In this document: piece after piece, positions 6,493 to 11,331 of the stretch
Position numbering within the stretch: the first letter of the stretch is position 1
Layout of the letters: each line of letters opens with the position of its first letter
NCBI GenBank assembly: GCA_014729375.1
Contig: WJKA01000605.1
Span: 1-11,331, forward strand
DNA length: 11,331 bases
Origin: Chitinivibrionales bacterium
GTDB lineage: Bacteria > Fibrobacterota > Chitinivibrionia > Chitinivibrionales > WJKA01
Reading direction: 5' to 3'
Notes under the pieces: model-generated
Database searches by the model: none
Told to the model about the DNA's origin: nothing
The model's input: only the letters and a program-made list of their open reading frames with translations
Program-made: the position numbers and the translations under genes

Positions 6493-8076
6493 TTATTGCC
6501 GTGTTGTCATCCGCTCAACCACAATGCCGTCAATATCGACTATTCCGGCATTGTGCTGTTTCCGCTTATGCGCGTGGGCCGGCTGCAAAAGGTAATTCAT
6601 AACGGCATCGCAGATCTGTTCAAAGCAGAAATTATAGCTGGTGATATTATAGATAAAGGCATCCTGACTGTCGTCAAAACTGATAAGCGAGATTGTTCCG
6701 GGAATAGCAATCCTGTTTTTTGTTGCATACTCCATGCAATATGCCGCGACCATATCGTTGGCTGCCACCCAGGCGGTGCATTCCTTTCTGTCCAGTATAC
6801 GACTGAGCATGCTGTCGAATTCATCGATTCTGAAAGCCGCTTTGAAATCGGATAATTCCTTTGCCAGCGACCTGCTTGCTTTACGCAAACGTTCCGGTAT
6901 GTTCTTGTCGTTGATAACGGCAAGCCCTAAAAGCGCTATCGGAATAGAGAAACAGGTCTTGAAATTATTGCGCAGACCGAAAAACGCGCTGCTATTTTCT
7001 GTCCGGTCAGGACTGTTGTCAAACGAATTCATCCATACCGTGTTACGGGGGGATTCTTCATAAAACACCCGCCGGAGTGTCTCGTATCGGTGACGGGACC
7101 AGAAATCGTTACCGTAGGGGGAGATATACGCTGCATGGCAATGGCCGCTGCCGAGCAGGTGTCGCGCAACAATCTCAGGCGCCCGCGTTCCGCTTCCCAG
7201 CGGAAAAAACCTGAAATACGGCAACCGCTCCCGGCAAAAGGATTCAATTGCCGCGCCGGTTTCATCAAGGAAAGCAACCGGCTTGTTTGTTTTGTGAAGA
7301 CGGAATACGATGTCCTGCTCATTGGACATGTCCGATGCCCAGTAGATATAGCCTAATACGTTTTTATCCGATATCGAATCGAGCCGAAGGTCTTCTGCGG
7401 GGCAGGGGTACGATATCATCCTGTGGGTATCATACAGGAGCGACGTTCTGATATGTAAATCAAGTTCGTGGTGCGTGCATAATCGCTGAAGAAGCCTCAG
7501 GATATGGCCCATTCGTGATGAAGAAAAGAAATTAAGGCGCATTTTGTCTTCTGGAAGCGGCACGATAAGGACCAGTTGGAGCCGTCCACGACGAGGCCGC
7601 GTAACAACGCGGTAGGTTTTTTTATAGGGACGGAGATACCCGTCGGAACGCAACGATTCGCATGTACTTTTTATGCTTCGATACGTCGTGCCGTATTCAA
7701 ATGAAAGCTCTTTCAGTGACGGCAGTTCCCTTCCTGATTCAAACCGTCCGGTGCGAATATCATTCAGGATACTCTTTTTTGTCTCACTCATTTTTGACAG
7801 GCGTGGTACAGTGGGGGAGTGCGCTTTTCGGGAGAGCGGTTTTTGCTCAAAGATATTTTTAACAAATATTCCCTTGCCTCTGAACGAAACCAGGCGCCCG
7901 TTTTCCACGAAATGAGCGACTGCCTTGCACATTATGTCATGCGAAACACCGGCAGTTGCGGAGAGCTCCGCTACTGTAGAAATTTTGCCTTCTTCGTTGT
8001 ATAAACCCTGTTCCAGTATGTCGGCAATACACTGAATCGCCTTTTTGAGCAGCGGTGAATTCGTGGCGGCTGTCAT
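6493..8076 (-). CDS. Regulator 2: tandem winged-helix plus LacI-type sensor, paralogue of regulator 1
   Basis: I choose the start at 8076 (MTAATNSPLL, 527 residues) because AAAGGA (complement of 8084-8089) sits 7 nt upstream. An in-frame ATG at 8130 would add 18 residues but has no ribosome site. Residues about 8-74 are a first winged helix (STVAELSATAGVSHDIMCKAVAHFVENGRLV). About 92-158 are a second GntR-like domain (LPSLKELSFEYGTTYRSIKS...LRSDGYLRPY). About 165-527 are the LacI-type sensor: VLGYIYWAS, KPVAFLDETG, VARHLLGSGHCHAAYISPYG, TAWVAANDMVAAYCMEY, IPGTISLISFDDS. Shared landmarks with regulator 1 include AYISPY..-W-S--R, TAW(I/V)AAND, FDDS, TS(F/Y)NF and the end DGIV(A/V)(D/E)R(L/M)T. 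Both carry a long insert between the AYISP and AAND motifs. It diverges from the GH141-like gene, its probable target. The ligand is not predictable. Confidence 0.87.
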   Translation of the reverse strand: MTAATNSPLLKKAIQCIADILEQGLYNEEGKISTVAELSATAGVSHDIMCKAVAHFVENGRLVSFRGKGIFVKNIFEQKPLSRKAHSPTVPRLSKMSETKKSILNDIRTGRFESGRELPSLKELSFEYGTTYRSIKSTCESLRSDGYLRPYKKTYRVVTRPRRGRLQLVLIVPLPEDKMRLNFFSSSRMGHILRLLQRLCTHHELDLHIRTSLLYDTHRMISYPCPAEDLRLDSISDKNVLGYIYWASDMSNEQDIVFRLHKTNKPVAFLDETGAAIESFCRERLPYFRFFPLGSGTRAPEIVARHLLGSGHCHAAYISPYGNDFWSRHRYETLRRVFYEESPRNTVWMNSFDNSPDRTENSSAFFGLRNNFKTCFSIPIALLGLAVINDKNIPERLRKASRSLAKELSDFKAAFRIDEFDSMLSRILDRKECTAWVAANDMVAAYCMEYATKNRIAIPGTISLISFDDSQDAFIYNITSYNFCFEQICDAVMNYLLQPAHAHKRKQHNAGIVDIDGIVVERMTTRQ

Positions 8077-8137
8077 TACTGTGTCCTTTGCAAACAATAA
8101 TTTAGTAACTACAGAGGTCCCTATGGACAATTACTGT

Positions 8138-8238
8138 CGTCATTCCGGCGAAAGCCGGAATCCATCTTGTAACAGCGAGGAATAAGACTGGATTCCTGCT
8201 TGAGTTTATCCCAAACGTAATTCGGAGCCGGAATGACG
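8138..8238. mobile_element. 101-bp MITE-like element with perfect 12-bp terminal inverted repeats
   Basis: CGTCATTCCGGC at 8138-8149 is exactly complementary to GCCGGAATGACG at 8227-8238. Just inside the left end, 8142-8161 forms an 8-bp perfect stem closed by a GAAA loop. GGAATCCA (8157-8164) also pairs perfectly with TGGATTCC (8189-8196). Short elements with ends of this GTCATTCCGGC type and nearby GGAATCC/GGATTCC are, from memory, widespread as intergenic palindromic repeats in many bacterial genomes. No transposase is encoded, and no clear target-site duplication was found. It sits between regulator 2 and its divergent enzyme gene, so it lengthens that promoter region. Confidence 0.8.
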
Positions 8239-8396
8239 GAACCTGGCCACCTGAGTAATTACAAAATCGATTATAAAAGCACAGGCTCGAATAATACGAA
8301 TATAATATAATTTAAATCAATTAAAACACGGGGTTCTACTCAATAAATTGCCTATCTTACCTGTTAATATATCAAAATCTACATAAGGAGGCTTCC
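8239..8396 (+). promoter_or_regulatory. AT-rich promoter and leader of the GH141-like gene
   Basis: The region becomes strongly AT-rich from about 8260. TATAAT at 8301-8306 is a candidate -10 box, without a good -35 box. A self-complementary AATCGATT lies at 8265-8272. AGTAATTACA at 8254-8263 resembles AGTAATCACA at 4874-4883 in the other divergent spacer (9 of 10), which may be chance. AAGGAGG at 8385-8391 is a strong ribosome site 5 nt before the ATG at 8397. About 90 bp separate the candidate -10 box from the start codon. Confidence 0.45.
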
Positions 8397-11042
8397 ATGG
8401 CACAGCGGATAACCGGGTGGAGTGCGATTGCACTTTTCATTTTCATGGCCAATTTATCATACGGAATTACGATATATGTGTCCCCGAACGGTAATGATAA
8501 TGGAGGCAATGGGTCTTCATCGTCGCCGTATGCAACATTGACAAAGGCCCGTGATGTGCTCCGGGCTTCAACCGATACCGATAAAATGGTACTTATCCGC
8601 GGTGGCGACTATTTCCTTGATACGCCGCTGCAGCTTACCGAACAGGATGGCGGCTCATCGGGGCATCCGGTGGTATGGAAAAACGCTGATGGTGAAGAGC
8701 CGAGGATATTCGGTGGCCAGAGGATAACCGGATGGGAGCTCTGGCAGGGGAATATCTATCGTGCCCCTTTGGGATTGGCGCCGTCGGAGTTCTGGTCCCT
8801 GTCGGAGAATGGAACACGCAGTGTGCCTGCCCGGCAGCCGAACTGGATGAACGGAAGGACCCATGGCCTCTATGCCCGGGAAACTTCTGTACCGACTATC
8901 ACCTACAACAGCGGAGAATTTCCTTCCGAGTGGGATTATGAACACAGCCGTCTGTCAATTGATGCGTGCGGATGGTTTTCATATTCATGCCCGGTGAATG
9001 CGGTCGATTTCGCACAACGAAAAATAACCTATGAACCGTCGCATTCTGTAGACAATGATTTCTGGGGCTACTGGGTTGAAGGCGCCAAAGAGTTTATTGA
9101 TCAGCCGTCCGAGTGGGCAATCGGCAGTGACGGTTACCTGTATTACTGGCCTAAGAAAACACCGATTCAGGACCAGGTTATCGTTGTGCCGAAAATGATG
9201 AGAATAATCGAGATCAAAGGAAACGAAAGCAGTCCTGTGGGACATCTTCGGATTGAGGGACTGACGCTTTCGACGACCGATTGCGTTAAATACGGGGTGA
9301 ACAATAAGTTGATGCCGGTTTTTTCGGGCAACTCGGTAACAAAATATGATGAGCACTGTTCCAATTGCGAAGATCTCGAGTATACGGCCCATGGTCTTGT
9401 CCATCTCGAAAACACCGAATTTGTTGCTGTCAAGCACTGTAAACTCCTCAATGCGGGCATGAATGCAGTCTATATCAGGTACCATGCGCAGCACGATACG
9501 ATCTACGGTAACTGGATGGAAGGAATCAACCGTCACGGCGTCTGCTTTTCATCCTATTGTGCGTGTGACGGTCCCTGGGACCAGATCAGCATGAACAATG
9601 TTGTCCGCAATAATTATATCTACCGGTTCGGTTGTCACTGGAGCAATGGGTGCGGCATATACATTTATCAAACCGCAAGTAATGATATCAGCAACAATGA
9701 AATCCGCGGGGGCCCCCGATATGGTATCACTTTCAAAGGGGTGTCGGGTTGTTATAAGGACCAGGCATGCCTGGATCTGCGGGTCAAAAACGCTAATAAC
9801 CGGGTTGCTTATAATGATATTTCGCATGTCATTCATTCCACCAAAGATGTCGGCATGATCGAGGCCTGGAGTTCACAAAGCGGGAATATAATCGAACACA
9901 ACCTTCTGCACGACACGTATCATCTTCCCTACGATGCGCGTACGGGGAATGCGGTCAGCGATCCCGATTTCAGTACAGGTTTTATCGGGCTTTCGGGGCT
10001 TGATGAAGATGGGGGAGGGACCGATGCCCACAAGAGCATTTATATCGATGGATGGCAGGGAGACTTTACCGTCACGAAAAATCTGGAGTTCAATTTTATC
10101 GACGGGCTGTATCTCGGTCACAATGACGACGGCGGCTATAACGGCCCGGTATTCACCCGGTCGATTGCTAAACAGAAAGCAACAGCGATCGGATTCGATT
10201 TTGGTGCGGTCGGTTTGCTCAATGATTTCCGATGGCATACGCCTGCCATGGATGAATCTGAGATCGAGTGGCCCGAAGAAGTGCTTTTAGATCCGGAGCT
10301 TGCGCACGATTATCTGAGCAATTTCGGCGCGGGAACAGGGCTTACCGGCGATTACCGATCGGGCACCGAGCGACGGCTGTACCGGAACGATCCGTATATT
10401 GCGTTTCACTGGCTGCAGTCGCCGACAGGAAGCAGTTCCTGGAGCGCTACCTGGACCGGTGAAATCGAAGCTCCGTTTGATGGAGAATACCGGTTTATGG
10501 TACGGACTGAAAACAGCCCGGCGATTGCTTTTGACGGAGAAGCAATTCTGGAACCGTCAACATCAAGGAAAGTAGATGAAAAATATTATGCAAACATTGT
10601 CCAGCTTCAGGCAAAACTGAAATACCCGATAGAGGTTTCCTTGACCGGCGGCGGGGGTACCGGATACTTTGCGCTGGACTGGCAAAGCCAGCATGATACA
10701 GGGCCAACCATCCCGGTCAGCCTTGTGCCGGTGACACAATTATACCCTTCAGATCCGAGTGCACCGTATGCGTTTGAAGTAGCCGCTCGCAAACCTGCAA
10801 AGTCTGCTGCAGCGCAAATTCCTGCAATCCGGTATGATGATAATGCCGCTGCGATTTTCGTGCAGTATCATAAGCCTCTGGCACTGATCCTTACCGATGT
10901 TGCCGGGAAGGTCCATGCGCGCTGCAAGAAAAGGTTCGAGCACAGCGTTGCAATCGATACCCGTTCGCTCCCGGCAGGTGTGTATATGCTCTCTGCAACA
11001 GGAGAGTCCATTAATTTGTGTCACCGATATATCATTCGATAA
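8397..11042 (+). CDS. Secreted GH141-like beta-helix glycosidase with PA14 domain and sorting tail
   Basis: The protein has 881 residues and starts after AAGGAGG. Residues 1-23 are a signal peptide (AIALFIFMANLSYG). Residues about 25-115 contain YVSPNGNDNGGNGS, SPYATLTKARDVLR and the GG-Y-L-PL-LT-DGG and EPRIFGGQRITGW patterns. These, and the RSVPARQPNWMNG segment near 141-153, are typical of GH141 and related beta-helix glycosidases. SEWAIGSDGYLYYWP (238-252) is another family landmark. Residues about 280-600 are beta-helix rungs (VRNNYIYR, ISNNEIRGG, IIEHNLLHD). Residues about 648-775 form a PA14 carbohydrate-associated domain (GLTGDYRSG, WTGEIEAPFDGEYRFMV, AFDGE). Residues about 808-881 are a T9SS-like tail (ALILTDVAGKV, LPAGVYMLSATGE, ending YIIR). 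Known GH141 activities include alpha-L-fucosidase and xylanase; which applies here is unknown. It is divergent from regulator 2, its likely controller. A family other than GH141 within the beta-helix group remains possible. Confidence 0.82.
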   Translation: MAQRITGWSAIALFIFMANLSYGITIYVSPNGNDNGGNGSSSSPYATLTKARDVLRASTDTDKMVLIRGGDYFLDTPLQLTEQDGGSSGHPVVWKNADGEEPRIFGGQRITGWELWQGNIYRAPLGLAPSEFWSLSENGTRSVPARQPNWMNGRTHGLYARETSVPTITYNSGEFPSEWDYEHSRLSIDACGWFSYSCPVNAVDFAQRKITYEPSHSVDNDFWGYWVEGAKEFIDQPSEWAIGSDGYLYYWPKKTPIQDQVIVVPKMMRIIEIKGNESSPVGHLRIEGLTLSTTDCVKYGVNNKLMPVFSGNSVTKYDEHCSNCEDLEYTAHGLVHLENTEFVAVKHCKLLNAGMNAVYIRYHAQHDTIYGNWMEGINRHGVCFSSYCACDGPWDQISMNNVVRNNYIYRFGCHWSNGCGIYIYQTASNDISNNEIRGGPRYGITFKGVSGCYKDQACLDLRVKNANNRVAYNDISHVIHSTKDVGMIEAWSSQSGNIIEHNLLHDTYHLPYDARTGNAVSDPDFSTGFIGLSGLDEDGGGTDAHKSIYIDGWQGDFTVTKNLEFNFIDGLYLGHNDDGGYNGPVFTRSIAKQKATAIGFDFGAVGLLNDFRWHTPAMDESEIEWPEEVLLDPELAHDYLSNFGAGTGLTGDYRSGTERRLYRNDPYIAFHWLQSPTGSSSWSATWTGEIEAPFDGEYRFMVRTENSPAIAFDGEAILEPSTSRKVDEKYYANIVQLQAKLKYPIEVSLTGGGGTGYFALDWQSQHDTGPTIPVSLVPVTQLYPSDPSAPYAFEVAARKPAKSAAAQIPAIRYDDNAAAIFVQYHKPLALILTDVAGKVHARCKKRFEHSVAIDTRSLPAGVYMLSATGESINLCHRYIIR

Positions 11043-11055
11043 GCTGCGAAATTGT

Positions 11056-11091
11056 GCGCCTGTTCCGAATGTGTTGCACCGGATCAGGCGC
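11056..11091 (+). terminator. GC-rich hairpin after the GH141-like gene (possible terminator)
   Basis: Arms at 11056-11067 and 11080-11091 pair at 11 of 12 positions (GCGCCTG...TCCG with CGGA...CAGGCGC), with a 12-nt loop, beginning 13 bp after the stop codon. The position suits transcription termination or protection of the mRNA 3' end. There is no following T-run, so a classical intrinsic terminator is not supported. Confidence 0.45.
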
Positions 11092-11138
11092 GCGGTGCGT
11101 TATAGTCCGCTATTCATCCCGTTAGCCTTGAGTACTTA

Positions 11139-11250
11139 GGGTCGGACCGCAGGAATTGTCGATTCTACGCTGAAAACGCCAAATTTTGCCAAAAATGCCG
11201 GATTTTAATGCCCTTAGCATGCGATCTGACCGGGGTAAATCGAGTTCTAA
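11139..11250 (+). repeat. 112-bp dispersed repeat, copy 2
   Basis: This is the partner of 3121-3232 in the same orientation and of the same length. Its first 20 bases are identical to copy 1, and 11219-11231 match 3201-3213 exactly. The interior is diverged and lacks the GCAGGAA/TTCCTGC stem of copy 1. The imperfect terminal repeats are the same as in copy 1 (11140-11151 and 11220-11231). It lies 96 bp after the stop of the GH141-like gene, beyond the hairpin. Conserved ends with a drifting centre suit a mobilised or recombination-active element rather than a coding relic. Confidence 0.75.
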
Positions 11251-11331
11251 CCTACATTCCGCACTTAACCGCCATAAAAGGGGTGCCGTTTGCTTTGGTT
11301 CAAGCTTAACAAAAGGGCGTTATGTATATGC
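11251..11331. other. Window edge, nothing recognised
   Basis: The last 81 bases contain no supported gene start, no repeat shared with the rest of the window and no RNA gene that I can recognise. A gene beginning beyond the edge cannot be excluded. Confidence 0.3.

Noticed and set aside
8077..8130. N-terminal extension of regulator 2 from ATG at 8130
   Set aside because: No Shine-Dalgarno sequence precedes 8130 and the extension has no domain content. AAAGGA at a good distance favours 8076.
8104..8263. AGTAA-N-TACA-like words as a proven shared operator of both regulators
   Set aside because: Three related words were seen (4874, 8104, 8254), but short A/T-rich matches are expected by chance. 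Too weak to annotate as sites.
8985..9536. 183-codon open frame on the minus strand
   Set aside because: It is fully antisense to the beta-helix region of the GH141-like gene, has no ribosome site that stands out and shows no family motif.
1..11331. CRISPR array, tRNA or rRNA genes
   Set aside because: I found no series of regularly spaced identical repeats, no cloverleaf-like sequence with the conserved T-loop and no rRNA-like conserved segment on either strand.
11280..11331. Possible integron-type recombination site in the terminal bases
   Set aside because: The GTTATGT-like end does not fit the core-site consensus, no paired core site was found, and the sequence is cut by the window edge.

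Overview
The window looks like accessory carbohydrate-degradation DNA from an uncultured bacterium of moderate GC content, probably in the FCB superphylum (Fibrobacterota/Chitinivibrionia-like or Bacteroidota-like). The main reason is that three of the four enzyme-like proteins end in a short beta-rich tail that resembles the C-terminal sorting domain of the type IX secretion system (T9SS). No taxonomic marker gene is present and no T9SS component is encoded here, so the placement is an inference.

Layout, left to right: (1) the 3' part of a GH28-like beta-helix glycosidase on + (1-792). (2) An intergenic stretch with a decayed IS630-family transposase fragment (870-1097). (3) A secreted (alpha/alpha)6-barrel glycosidase of the GH63/mannosylglycerate-hydrolase type on + (1287-3116). 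(4) A 112-bp dispersed repeat (3121-3232). (5) A regulator on - (3295-4860) with two winged-helix domains and a LacI-type sensor. (6) A divergent AT-rich control region with a tandem 9-bp repeat and a 9-bp dyad. (7) A secreted five-Asp-box (BNR, sialidase-like) protein on + (5003-6448). (8) A second regulator on - (6493-8076), paralogous to the first. (9) A 101-bp palindromic-ended MITE-like element (8138-8238) and an AT-rich promoter region. (10) An 881-residue secreted beta-helix glycosidase, GH141-like, with PA14 and sorting-tail domains on + (8397-11042). (11) A hairpin and a second copy of the 112-bp repeat (11139-11250).

The genes read as a glycan-utilisation locus in which single enzymes alternate with dedicated sugar-sensing regulators. 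The pattern 'regulator facing away from an enzyme' occurs twice: regulator 1 with the BNR protein, and regulator 2 with the GH141-like protein. The likely logic is that imported sugars bind the LacI-type domain and control the divergent secreted enzyme. GH28-like and GH141-like proteins together hint at pectin- or rhamnogalacturonan-like material, but the substrate cannot be read from the sequence. The most unusual parts are the paired tandem-winged-helix/LacI regulators, the short repeats with conserved ends placed downstream of enzyme genes, and the sorting tails shared by unrelated catalytic folds.
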